From assembly GCF_000519185.1 (NCBI RefSeq), contig NZ_JAFA01000001.1, positions 186,001-250,000 on the forward strand: a DNA stretch of 64,000 nt, given 5' to 3'. Under the pieces are notes generated by a model, which did no database searches, was not told the origin of the DNA, and saw only the letters and a program-made list of their open reading frames with translations. The position numbers and the translations under genes are program-made. This DNA comes from Paraburkholderia nodosa DSM 21604 (lineage in GTDB: Bacteria > Pseudomonadota > Gammaproteobacteria > Burkholderiales > Burkholderiaceae). Positions 36,088 to 44,499 of the stretch are shown here, in pieces (within the stretch, counting starts at the first letter, position 1; each line of letters begins with the position of its first letter).

Positions 36088-37104
36088 ATGCAAGCAAGAG
36101 AAAACCTGGCGGCCGAAACCGCCAAGAGCGTCGCCGACGCGCTGATTCCGAGTCCCACCGACAAGCAGAAGTGGTGGCAGCAGATCACCGAGTACAGCCT
36201 GATCGTGATCTTCGCGATCATGTTCATCGTGATGTCGCTGACCGTCGATCACTTCTTCTCGATCGAGAACATGCTCGGCCTCGCACTGTCGGTCTCGCAG
36301 ATCGGCATGGTGGCCTGCACGATGATGTTCTGTCTCGCCTCGCGCGACTTCGACCTTTCCGTGGGCTCGATTGTCGCGTTCGCGGGCGTGCTCTGTGCGA
36401 TGGTGCTCAACGCGACGAACAACACGTTCATCGCTATCGTCGCGGCCGTTGCGGCGGGTGCCACGATCGGCTTCGTGAACGGCGCGGTGATCGCGTATCT
36501 GCGCATCAACGCGCTGATCACCACGCTCGCCACGATGGAAATCGTGCGCGGCCTCGGCTTCATCGTCTCGCACGGCCAGGCCGTGGGTGTGTCGTCGGAC
36601 ACGTTCATCGCCATGGGCACGGCCTCGCTTTTCGGCGTGCAACTGCCGATCTGGGTCACGCTCATCTGCTTCATCGTGTTCGGCGTGATGCTCAATCAGA
36701 CGGTGTACGGGCGCAATACGCTCGCCATCGGCGGCAATCCGGAAGCGTCGCGTCTCGCCGGTATCAAGGTCGAGCGCACGCGTGTATGGATCTTCCTGAT
36801 CCAGGGCGCGGTCACGGCGCTCGCGGGCGTGATTCTTGCCTCGCGTATCACGTCGGGCCAGCCGAATGCGGCCGAAGGCTTCGAGCTGAACGTGATCTCG
36901 GCGTGCGTGCTGGGCGGCGTCTCGCTGCTGGGCGGCCGCGCGACGATCTCGGGCGTGGTGATCGGCGTGCTGATCATGGGCACGGTCGAGAACGTCATGA
37001 ACCTGCTCAACATCGACGCGTTCTACCAGTACCTCGTGCGCGGCGCGATCCTGCTCGCGGCGGTGCTGCTCGACCAGCTCAAGAACCGCGGCGCACGCGA
37101 TTGA
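36088..37104 (+). CDS. araH: Sugar ABC transporter permease, AraH-like
   Basis: This 338-aa inner-membrane permease has about 8–10 helices and the BPD_transp_2 hallmarks FCLASRDFDLSVGSIVAFAG, RINALITTLATMEIVRGLGF and GRNTLAIGGNPEASRLAGIK. SACVLGGVSLLGGRA also follows the AraH pattern. I chose ATG 36088 because GGGAGGAG lies eight bases upstream; ATG 36061, which overlaps the araG stop, would add nine residues. It forms one importer with the AraF- and AraG-like proteins. Confidence 0.92.
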   Translation: MQARENLAAETAKSVADALIPSPTDKQKWWQQITEYSLIVIFAIMFIVMSLTVDHFFSIENMLGLALSVSQIGMVACTMMFCLASRDFDLSVGSIVAFAGVLCAMVLNATNNTFIAIVAAVAAGATIGFVNGAVIAYLRINALITTLATMEIVRGLGFIVSHGQAVGVSSDTFIAMGTASLFGVQLPIWVTLICFIVFGVMLNQTVYGRNTLAIGGNPEASRLAGIKVERTRVWIFLIQGAVTALAGVILASRITSGQPNAAEGFELNVISACVLGGVSLLGGRATISGVVIGVLIMGTVENVMNLLNIDAFYQYLVRGAILLAAVLLDQLKNRGARD

Positions 37105-37137
37105 GTACGCTGACAGTTTCATAAGGAAACCAAAACG

Positions 37138-37950
37138 ATGTCGCTCAACGCAAATTCGCCCGCCAATGCGCTCACGCGCCATGCGCACGAAAACTACGCG
37201 CGCTATCCGAGCCTGGCCGACCGCGTGGTGCTGATCACGGGCGGCGCGACCGGCATCGGCGCCTCGTTTGTCGAGCACTTCGCCGCGCAGGGCGCGCGCG
37301 TGGCGTTCTTCGACATCGACGCAAGCGCGGGCCAGGGGCTCGCCGACGAACTCGGCGATTCGCGGCACAAGCCGCTCTTCGCCAATGTCGATCTCACCGA
37401 TATTTCAGCGCTGCGCGCCGCCATTGCCGATGTGAAGGCGGCGCTCGGGCCGATCGAAGTGCTCGTGAACAACGCGGCCAACGACAAACGCCACACGCTG
37501 GCCGAAGTCACGCCCGAGTCGTTCGACGCGGGCGTGGCCGTGAACCTGCGGCATCAGCTGTTCGCCGCGCAGGCCGTGGCGGAGGACATGAAGGCCGCAC
37601 GCGCGGGCTCGATCATCAATCTGGGCTCGATCAGCTGGATGCTCAAGCAGTCGGAAATGCCGGTCTACACGATGAGCAAGTCGGCGGTGCAGGGTCTCAC
37701 GCGCGGTCTCGCGAGAGACCTTGGCCCGTACGGCGTACGCGTGAATTCGCTCGTGCCGGGCTGGGTGATGACCGAGAAGCAGCGCCGCCTGTGGCTCACC
37801 GACGAAGGCCGCGAGTCCATCAAGCGCGGCCAGTGCATCGACGCGGAACTGCTGCCCGCAGACCTCGCGCGCATGGCGCTTTTTCTTGCCGCCGCCGACA
37901 GCCGCATGATCACGTCGCAGAACATCGTCGTTGACGGAGGCTGGGCATGA
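37138..37950 (+). CDS. Short-chain dehydrogenase, likely D-galactose/L-arabinose 1-dehydrogenase
   Basis: This 270-aa SDR has a ~25-residue N-terminal extension, then VLITGGATGIGASFVEHF (cofactor loop), NNAANDKRHTLAEVTPESFD, catalytic Ser in GSISWMLKQSEMPVYTMSK, and Tyr/Lys in YTMSK. It lies between the sugar importer and an SMP-30 lactonase, with its stop overlapping the lactonase start. The simplest role is therefore oxidation of the imported aldose at C1 to its lactone. The exact sugar is inferred from context. Confidence 0.82.
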   Translation: MSLNANSPANALTRHAHENYARYPSLADRVVLITGGATGIGASFVEHFAAQGARVAFFDIDASAGQGLADELGDSRHKPLFANVDLTDISALRAAIADVKAALGPIEVLVNNAANDKRHTLAEVTPESFDAGVAVNLRHQLFAAQAVAEDMKAARAGSIINLGSISWMLKQSEMPVYTMSKSAVQGLTRGLARDLGPYGVRVNSLVPGWVMTEKQRRLWLTDEGRESIKRGQCIDAELLPADLARMALFLAAADSRMITSQNIVVDGGWA

Positions 37951-38852
37951 GCGCGGACGACGTGGTGGCGGAACTGCTCGTCCACGCGAAATGCGAGCTG
38001 GGCGAAGGCGCGACCTGGTGCGCGCGCAGCGGCCGGCTCTATTGGGTCGATATTTCGGGCAAACGCCTGCAACGCTACGACGCCAATGCGTCCGGCGCCA
38101 AACACGTCACGTGGGAGATGCCCGAGCGCCTCGCGTGCTTCGCGCTGTGCGAAGACGAGCGCACGCTGCTCCTCGGCCTCGCCTCGCAACTGGCGTTCTT
38201 CGACCTCGAGACGGGCGCGATCGAAACCATCGTCGAAGTCGAACCCGGCGTGCCGACGCGCCTGAACGACGGACGCTGCGACCGCCAGGGCCGCTTCGTG
38301 TTCGGCACGAAGTATGAGGGAACGCCGAGGCAAGCCATCGGCGGTTTCTATCGTCTGAACCACGATCTCACGCTCGAACGTCTGCCGCTGCCCGCACCCG
38401 CGATCTCGAACAGCATCGCGTTCAGCCCGGACGGATCGACGATGTACTACACCGATACGCTCACTCGCGAGATTCGCGCCTGCGACTACGGCGCAGACGG
38501 AATGATTGCAAACGAGCGTACCTTCGTCACGCTCACCGACGACACCGGCGTGCCGGATGGCTCGACCGTCGACGCGGAAGGCGGCCTCTGGAACGCGCAG
38601 TGGGGCGGCGAGCGCGTGGTGCGTTATGGCGCCGACGGCGTCGAAACCGAGCGCGTAAAGATTCCCACAGCGCAGCCAAGCTGCGTTACGCTCGGCGGTG
38701 CGCTTCTGGACACGCTTTATGTCACGAGCGCGCGCGAGGAAATGGAGGAGGAGGCCCTCGCGCGCGAGCCGCATGCAGGCGGCGTGTTTTCGGTTCGAAT
38801 TGGCCGTCAGGGCCTTGAAGAACCGCGGTTTCAGGGGCGCAGGCGCGCCTGA
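37947..38852 (+). CDS. SMP-30/gluconolactonase family sugar lactonase
   Basis: This 301-aa six-bladed beta-propeller lactonase opens the aldonolactone made by the preceding dehydrogenase. Metal-site elements are visible: Glu in CELGEGATW (~14–22), RLNDGRCDRQGRFVFGT (~92–108), the Asn in AISNSIAFSPDGSTMYYTDT (~150–169), and Asp in GVPDGSTVDAEGGLWNAQWG (~194–213). The ATG overlaps the SDR stop. It is the last gene of the araF–araG–araH–SDR–lactonase run; a 291-base gap without recognisable genes separates it from the mutarotase. Confidence 0.9.
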   Translation: MSADDVVAELLVHAKCELGEGATWCARSGRLYWVDISGKRLQRYDANASGAKHVTWEMPERLACFALCEDERTLLLGLASQLAFFDLETGAIETIVEVEPGVPTRLNDGRCDRQGRFVFGTKYEGTPRQAIGGFYRLNHDLTLERLPLPAPAISNSIAFSPDGSTMYYTDTLTREIRACDYGADGMIANERTFVTLTDDTGVPDGSTVDAEGGLWNAQWGGERVVRYGADGVETERVKIPTAQPSCVTLGGALLDTLYVTSAREEMEEEALAREPHAGGVFSVRIGRQGLEEPRFQGRRRA

Positions 38853-39143
38853 GTCCGGCGTATCAGGCGCTTGCACAAGGGCGCGCGTGGATTTTCATCA
38901 GACGATACGCGCGCGCGAACCGTGCAACTCGCCGCTGGCGGCAGGCGGCATGAAGAGACGGACAGTCGTTGCAGTTCGGCAACAGATGCAGTCGATCGAT
39001 AGTGTGCAGTTGGCTTTGCCAGTACCACTAGAAGGGCGAACACAAGAAGCGGCCACAGGCCCGTGCGCAAGCGCGGTGTCGACAGGCCTCCGGTGAGCCG
39101 CCTTTTGCGGCGGCAATCAAACATGCCTCTCGAGGAGCATCTT

Positions 39144-40346
39144 ATGAGCGTCGCGAATTCCGCTGTGCGTCGACCTACCCGTTCCACCGTTTCTGCAGGC
39201 GCCGCTGCTGCAAGCGTGCCGCCCACCGCTACATCCGCTCCGTCTGTCTCACCGGTTGTGTCACCGGTCGTGTCACCAGCTGCCGCCGCGCGCCGCGCGC
39301 GGCTCGAAGCCGCCACGCATCCGGTATTGCCGGGGCCGAGCACTTCGGCGGTCGCGATCGGCGCGGCGGGTTCGAGCGACGTGGCGTGCGTGACGCTCGC
39401 GAACGCGTATCTGAGGCTCGACGTCGCGCCCCAACTGGGCGGCGGAATCACGCGTTTCGACTGGCGCAGCGAAGGCGCGTTCGAGCCCGTGTTTCGCCGG
39501 TGCGAGCGCGTGAGCGCGCGCATGGACCCGAACGAACTCGCGTGCTACCCGCTGCTGCCGTACTCGAACCGCATCGGCGCAGGGCGTTTTCACTTTGGCG
39601 GCCGCGATATCGAAGTGCCGCGCAATCGCGCAAGCGAACCGCTGCCGATTCACGGCGACGGCTGGCTCGCGCCCTGGAGCATCGAAAGCGCCGATCGCGA
39701 GAACGTGCGCCTCGTGCTCGATCGCAGCGACGGCGAACCGTATTCGTACCGCGCGGCGCTCACCTATGCGCTCGACGGCGCGACGCTCGCGATGACGCTG
39801 GAAGTGGAGAATACGGGCCGCGAGGCGCTGCCGTTCGGCCTTGGCGTGCATCCGTTTCTTGCGCGCGACACGAGCACCGAGCTTTCGGCGCCCGCGAGCG
39901 GCCTGTGGCTCTCGGGCCAGGACTGGCTGCCGGTGCGCCACGTGCCCGCGCCGCCCGCCTGGCAGTTCGGCGTGGCCTATCCGCTGCCTGCGCAACTCGT
40001 CAATCACGCGTTCAGCGGCTGGAGCGGGCGCGCGGCAGTGGTGTGGGAGCGTCGCAGGCTCTCGCTTTCGATTTGCGCGAACACCGACTACTACGTGCTC
40101 TACACGCCTCCCGGCGCAGACTTCTTCTGCTTCGAACCCGTCGATCATCCGATCAACGCGGTGAACCTGCGCGGCGGCGGCGATGCGAACGGCATGACCG
40201 TGCTCGCGCATGGCGAGCGGCTCGTGCGGCGCTTTTCCTTCACCGTGGAGCGCATGGACATGCGCGCGCCAGCCAGCCCGCACCGGGCCGGCGCGCGCGG
40301 CCGCACGGGCGCGAGAGGCGGCAAGGGCGCACGCGCACGGACGTAA
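39144..40346 (+). CDS. Aldose 1-epimerase (mutarotase), N-terminally extended
   Basis: This 400-aa protein has a galactose-mutarotase-like core from about residue 75 (VTLANAYLRLDVAPQLGGGI…PYSNRIGAGRFHFGGRDIEV…IHGDGWLAPW…GLGVHPFLA). The His in IHGDGW and the His in GVHPF occupy the catalytic positions, and an acidic Glu lies in FCFEPVDHP. It interconverts aldose anomers for the dehydrogenase. The first ~70 residues are Ala/Ser/Pro low complexity with a repeated SPVV unit, and the C-terminus is Arg/Gly-rich. ATG 39144 follows CGAGGAGCATCTT. Confidence 0.82.
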   Translation: MSVANSAVRRPTRSTVSAGAAAASVPPTATSAPSVSPVVSPVVSPAAAARRARLEAATHPVLPGPSTSAVAIGAAGSSDVACVTLANAYLRLDVAPQLGGGITRFDWRSEGAFEPVFRRCERVSARMDPNELACYPLLPYSNRIGAGRFHFGGRDIEVPRNRASEPLPIHGDGWLAPWSIESADRENVRLVLDRSDGEPYSYRAALTYALDGATLAMTLEVENTGREALPFGLGVHPFLARDTSTELSAPASGLWLSGQDWLPVRHVPAPPAWQFGVAYPLPAQLVNHAFSGWSGRAAVVWERRRLSLSICANTDYYVLYTPPGADFFCFEPVDHPINAVNLRGGGDANGMTVLAHGERLVRRFSFTVERMDMRAPASPHRAGARGRTGARGGKGARART

Positions 40347-40521
40347 GGCGGTCGCGAGCTGGGCGTAGCGCGCGTCGGCCACGCGCGCTCAGTTTTTCCG
40401 ACGATTCATCTCGCGGGAGCGCCGGGCGCAGGCCGATTCCGGAGCCGCGACGCGGCCTCATCTTCCGGGGCGGGTAAAATACGCGCCGTTTTCCCTTATT
40501 GGCTCGCCGCGAGCAACCACC

Positions 40522-41337
40522 ATGACTTCCTTCATCCAGACCCTCGGCGCCGCCTGGCAGCGCGCCGGCTCGCTGTTGTGCGTGGGCCTCGACCCCGAGC
40601 CCACGAAGTTTCCCGCCGCGCTGGCCGGCCGCAGCGACGCGATCTTCGAGTTTTGCCGCGAGATCGTCGACGCCACCGCGGCGTACGCGTGCTCGTTCAA
40701 GCCGCAGATCGCCTACTTCGCCGCACACCGCGCCGAAGACCAGCTCGAAGCGCTGATCGCGCACATCCACGAGAAGCACCCGGGCCTGCCCGTGATCCTG
40801 GACGCCAAGCGCGGCGACATCGGCAGCACCGCCGAGCAGTACGCGCGCGAAGCCTTCGAGCGTTTCAAGGCCGACGCCGTCACGGTCAATCCGTATATGG
40901 GCTTCGATTCGATCGAGCCGTGGCTTGCGCATGAGGGTAAGGGCGTGATCGTGTTGTGCCGCACGTCGAACCCTGGCGGCTCCGACCTGCAGTTCTTGAG
41001 CGTTGACGGCAAGCCGCTTTATCAGACCGTTGCGGATCTTGCCGCGAACAAATGGAACGCGAGTGGTGAGCTGGGACTCGTGGTCGGCGCGACGTTCCCG
41101 AAGGAAATCGAGATGGTGCGTGCGATCGTGGGCGACATGCCGCTGCTGATCCCGGGTATCGGCGCGCAGGGCGGCGATGTCGAGGCCACCGTGAAGGCCG
41201 GCCGCTCCGCGAATGGCACGGGCATGCTCATCAACTCGTCGCGCGCGATCATCTACGCGAGCAAGGGTGAGGACTACGCGCTGGCGGCTGCAACCGTAGC
41301 CAAAGAGACGCGCGACCGCATCAACGCATATCGCTGA
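40522..41337 (+). CDS. pyrF: Orotidine 5'-phosphate decarboxylase
   Basis: This 271-aa enzyme makes UMP, the last step of de novo pyrimidine synthesis. It is the longer type 2 form. The catalytic Asp-Lys-Asp set is D94, K96 and D99 in [13 protein letters not shown]. Other conserved segments are [11 protein letters not shown] near the N-terminus, [12 protein letters not shown], and [16 protein letters not shown]. It is transcribed alone, and I see no clear terminator after it. Confidence 0.96.
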   Translation: MTSFIQTLGAAWQRAGSLLCVGLDPEPTKFPAALAGRSDAIFEFCREIVDATAAYACSFKPQIAYFAAHRAEDQLEALIAHIHEKHPGLPVILDAKRGDIGSTAEQYAREAFERFKADAVTVNPYMGFDSIEPWLAHEGKGVIVLCRTSNPGGSDLQFLSVDGKPLYQTVADLAANKWNASGELGLVVGATFPKEIEMVRAIVGDMPLLIPGIGAQGGDVEATVKAGRSANGTGMLINSSRAIIYASKGEDYALAAATVAKETRDRINAYR

Positions 41338-41427
41338 ACCCCAACGTTGTCTGGCCGGTGCGCGCGTCTGCGATTGCCGGCCGATTCTTAAACTTTCCCC
41401 AACATTCTTTGCGGCTATCAGAGGCTC

Positions 41428-41446
41428 TCTCGGTGCAATACCGAGA
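41428..41446 (+). repeat. Perfect 7-bp stem-loop TCTCGGT-GCAAT-ACCGAGA
   Basis: It lies in the 275-base gap between pyrF and the convergent cupin gene. There is no T-run, so termination is unlikely by itself. A second imperfect hairpin (GCTGCGT…ACGCAGC) is at 41556–41579. No other gene or signal is seen in this gap. Confidence 0.5.
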
Positions 41447-41612
41447 AACTAAGCGTCCTCCGATACGTTTTGCCGCTCCTCCTGCGTAACATTCGGGCGT
41501 TATAGGCGGGCCGTGACCCGTGCCGTTTTGCCTGATGGATGGTGGTAGGGCGTTCGCTGCGTGTTTTCGGAAACGCAGCCTGTTACGCAATTGTTTAGAT
41601 GCGTCGCGTCGC

Positions 41613-42155
41613 TCAGTCTTTCTTCATGGCGGCCACGGACGCCGGCTTGCCCAACAGCTCGATGATCGATCGATGCAGCGGGTATTTTTCGGCCAGCGCG
41701 TTCGCATCGGCGATCTCGAACTCGCTGAACTCGAACCCCGGCGCCACCGTGCAGCCCACGAGCGCATAGGTCGAAGGATCGCAGCAGCGCGCCGCGAACC
41801 AGTGTCCGGCCGGCACGACCGCCTGGAACACGGTGCCCGGATGGTCGAGCGCGTGGCCCAGCTTGCGCGTGGAGAGCACGCCACGTTCGTCGATCGAATG
41901 AATCTCGAGGGGCGAGCCCGCGTAGAAGTGCCAGAGCTCGTCGGAGCAGATGCGGTGCCATGCCGAATAGGCGCCTTCCGCGAGCAGGAAGTAGATGGCC
42001 GTCGAGGCTGCGCGCGTGCCCTCTGCTGCGGCTGCGCCGTCGCGCCGCACGAGCTTGTCGGCTCGATAGGTCTCGCTGTAGTAGCCGCCTTCGGGGTGCG
42101 GTTCAAGCCCGAAACGGCGGATCAATTCTTCGACTGCGGTAATCGCGGCTGCCAT
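41613..42155 (-). CDS. Cupin family protein (DUF985)
   Basis: This 180-aa cytoplasmic beta-barrel of the Cupin_5/DUF985 group is widely conserved, and a specific activity is not established. Signature stretches are LEPHPEGGYYSETYRAD (~17–33), STAIYFLLAEGAYSAWHRI (~51–69), SDELWHFYAGSPLEI, and the late GCTVAPGFEFSEFE. The conserved His and Glu positions suggest a ligand pocket. It precedes pncC on the same strand. Confidence 0.88.
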   Translation of the reverse strand: MAAAITAVEELIRRFGLEPHPEGGYYSETYRADKLVRRDGAAAAEGTRAASTAIYFLLAEGAYSAWHRICSDELWHFYAGSPLEIHSIDERGVLSTRKLGHALDHPGTVFQAVVPAGHWFAARCCDPSTYALVGCTVAPGFEFSEFEIADANALAEKYPLHRSIIELLGKPASVAAMKKD

Positions 42156-42210
42156 GGCGTGCGCCTCCTTGGTGGGCCCGGCCGGCGCGCCAGCGAGGCG
42201 CGGGCCGGTT

Positions 42211-42711
42211 TTAGCGTTCCTGTTCGTCGATGAACGCGAGCAGCCCGCGCAACGCGTGCGCGGCTGCCTGCACGCGGATCTGCTCGCGGTCGCCCTTGAA
42301 GACCAGCGTCTCGACGCTCGTATGCAGCCGGTTGCTCCAGCCGAACGACACCATGCCGACCGGCTTTTCCGGCGTGCCGCCGCCCGGTCCAGCGACGCCG
42401 GTGATGGCGAGCGAAACTTGTGCCCGGCTGTTGCTGAGCGCGCCTTCGGCCATCGCGCGCGCGACCGGCTCGCTCACGGCGCCGTGCTTTTCGATGAGTT
42501 CGGGCGGCACGCCGATCATCTCGGTCTTCGCCTGATTCGAGTAGGTGACGAAACCGCGTTCGAACCAGACGCTGCTGCCGGAAATGTCGGTGACGGCAGT
42601 GGCGACCATGCCGCCCGTGCAGGACTCGGCGGTCGCGAGCATGAGCCGCCCGTCGCGCAGCTTGTTGCCGACGCGGATGGCGAGTTGGTGAACGACGGAA
42701 TCGGTAGACAT
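42211..42711 (-). CDS. pncC: Nicotinamide-nucleotide amidohydrolase (CinA C-terminal family)
   Basis: This 166-aa stand-alone CinA C-domain deamidates NMN to NaMN in pyridine-nucleotide recycling. Typical motifs are LMLATAESCTGGMVATAVTD (~23–42), FERGFVTYSNQAKTEMIGV, and SLAITGVAGPGGGTPEKPVG. The Ser/Thr in AESCTGG belongs to the active site. It follows pgpA by 37 bases on the minus strand, in the order thiL–pgpA–pncC commonly found in betaproteobacteria. Confidence 0.94.
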   Translation of the reverse strand: MSTDSVVHQLAIRVGNKLRDGRLMLATAESCTGGMVATAVTDISGSSVWFERGFVTYSNQAKTEMIGVPPELIEKHGAVSEPVARAMAEGALSNSRAQVSLAITGVAGPGGGTPEKPVGMVSFGWSNRLHTSVETLVFKGDREQIRVQAAAHALRGLLAFIDEQER

Positions 42712-42748
42712 TGCAGCAATCCGTTGGGTTGGCGGCGGCGAGGTGGGG

Positions 42749-43333
42749 TTACACCGACATGCGCCAGAGCGCGATGACGAGCAGCGTGAAGAAAGCGGCG
42801 ACGATGTCGTCGAGCATGATGCCGAGGCCGCCCTTGAAGCGCCGGTCGAAATAGCGGATGGGCGGCGGCTTCACCATGTCGAAAAACCGGAAGACGACGA
42901 AGGCCCACAGCCGACCCTCGAAACCGACGGGCGTGATCATGAGCAGCACGAGCCAGAACGCGACGATCTCGTCCCAGACGATGGCCGAGGGATCCTCCGT
43001 GCGCAGCTTCTTCGCCGTGAACCCCGTGATCCAGATGCCCGCAAAGAAGCCAAAGAAGATCAGCAATCCCCACTCGGTCACCGTGAGATAGCGGTTGAGC
43101 ACCTCGAAGGCCGCCCAGGCGAACAGCGTGCCGGCCGTACCGGGCGCGAGGCGCGAGAGCCCCGAGCCGAAGCCGAGCGAAACGATGTGCAGCGGATGGG
43201 TGAGCATGAACGGCGCGTCGGCGCGGCGCGGGCCAGCGGGCTGACCGCCCGTGCCGGGTGTGGCGGCGTTGCGTGCCGGGCCTGCCGGAGGAGCCGGCTG
43301 ACCGGCGGGCGAGGGCGTGGGGTCAGTCTGCAT
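42749..43333 (-). CDS. pgpA: Phosphatidylglycerophosphatase A
   Basis: This 194-aa inner-membrane phosphatase forms phosphatidylglycerol from its phosphate. After a Pro/Gly-rich N-terminal extension (~1–42) come the PgpA core features GFGSGLSRLAPGTAGTLFAW, DPSAIVWDEIVAFW, VVFRFFDMVKPPPIR and a C-terminal helix (GLGIMLDDIVAAFFTLLVIA). The acidic residues in VWDEI, FRFFD and LDD match the metal-dependent site. Its start overlaps the thiL 3' end by 11 bases, so translation is coupled. Confidence 0.94.
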   Translation of the reverse strand: MQTDPTPSPAGQPAPPAGPARNAATPGTGGQPAGPRRADAPFMLTHPLHIVSLGFGSGLSRLAPGTAGTLFAWAAFEVLNRYLTVTEWGLLIFFGFFAGIWITGFTAKKLRTEDPSAIVWDEIVAFWLVLLMITPVGFEGRLWAFVVFRFFDMVKPPPIRYFDRRFKGGLGIMLDDIVAAFFTLLVIALWRMSV

Positions 43334-44312
43334 GGAAGTGATCGAAACCTTGCAACGTCAGATTGAGCGGCGTGCCACCCGCGTCGCGCCAGGCGATCTC
43401 GGGGGCGGCTTGCGGCGAAGTGCGGGAAGTCATTGTACCGATGCGCGTGACGCGCACACCCGCCTGTTGCGCCGCCGCCTCGACCGCGTCGCGCTGCGCG
43501 GGCGCCGCCGAGAAACACAGTTCGTAATCGTCGCCTCCCGCAAGCGCGCATTGCAGCTGCACATCGCGCGGCAGGCGCGCAAGCGCAGGCGAGAGCGGCA
43601 GGGCGTCGACGTCGATCGTCGCGGCGAGGCTCGAGCGTTCCAGAATGTGGCGCAGGTCGCCGGCCAGGCCGTCCGATACGTCGAGCGCCGCGCGCGCCAC
43701 GCCGCGCAGCGCGAGGCCCAGCGCCACGCGCGGTTCAGGGTATTCGAGCGCCCGGCGCAAATGCGCGGCGTCGGGCTCGCTCACCTGCCATTCGCCGCGC
43801 ATCATGCCGAGGCCCGCGCGCGCGTCGCCGGGCGTGCCGGAGACCCAGATGTCGTCGCCCGCCTGGGCGGCATCGCGCCGAAGTGCGGCATCCTGACGCA
43901 CTGAGCCGAATACCGTCAGGCACAGGTTCAGCGGCCCTGCCGTGGTATCGCCGCCGATCAACTCGCAGTCGAAGCGGTCGGCCAGCTCGAAGAGTCCCGC
44001 ACTGAACGCAGCTAGCCAGTCCTCGTCCGCCCTGGGGAGCGCGAACGCAAGCGTGAAGCCGAGCGGCTGCGCACCCATCGCGGCGAGGTCGGAGAGATTC
44101 ACGGCGAGCGCCTTGTGGCCGAGCGCGTGCGGAGCAATGTCGGGGAAGAAGTGGCGGCCTTCCACCAGCATGTCGGTCGAGATGGCCAGCATTTCGCCCG
44201 CGGCGGGCGCGATGAGCGCGCAGTCGTCGCCAATGCCCAGCGTGGCGCGTTGCGTATTCGTGCGCGCTCGCCGCGCAAAATATCGGTCGATCAGGGAGAA
44301 CTCGGAAAGCAT
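43323..44312 (-). CDS. thiL: Thiamine-monophosphate kinase
   Basis: This 329-aa enzyme converts thiamine phosphate to the pyrophosphate cofactor. The PurM/ThiL fold is shown by LGIGDDCALIAP (~25–36), STDMLVEGRHFFPDIAP, NLSDLAAMGAQPLGFTLAF, GGDTTAGPLN and LDVSDGLAGDLRHI. The start at 44312 gives MLSEFSLIDRYFARR, the usual N-terminus; longer in-frame starts run toward maeB. It is divergent from maeB. Confidence 0.95.
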   Translation of the reverse strand: MLSEFSLIDRYFARRARTNTQRATLGIGDDCALIAPAAGEMLAISTDMLVEGRHFFPDIAPHALGHKALAVNLSDLAAMGAQPLGFTLAFALPRADEDWLAAFSAGLFELADRFDCELIGGDTTAGPLNLCLTVFGSVRQDAALRRDAAQAGDDIWVSGTPGDARAGLGMMRGEWQVSEPDAAHLRRALEYPEPRVALGLALRGVARAALDVSDGLAGDLRHILERSSLAATIDVDALPLSPALARLPRDVQLQCALAGGDDYELCFSAAPAQRDAVEAAAQQAGVRVTRIGTMTSRTSPQAAPEIAWRDAGGTPLNLTLQGFDHFHAD

Positions 44313-44499
44313 GACGAAAGGGTTATGACAGTTGGGGAATGGCCGTCGCCGCATAGGGCGCCCTGGCATGGCTTTCCCCCCCATCGCGGTCGCGGCACTT
44401 GCGCCCGAACTGAAAGGAATGCTGTCAAGGATTGGCGCTACAATCGGTCAACTTAGCGTTCGAGTTGTCATTCTAATCCGCACCAACGTCCTGCCTCCC

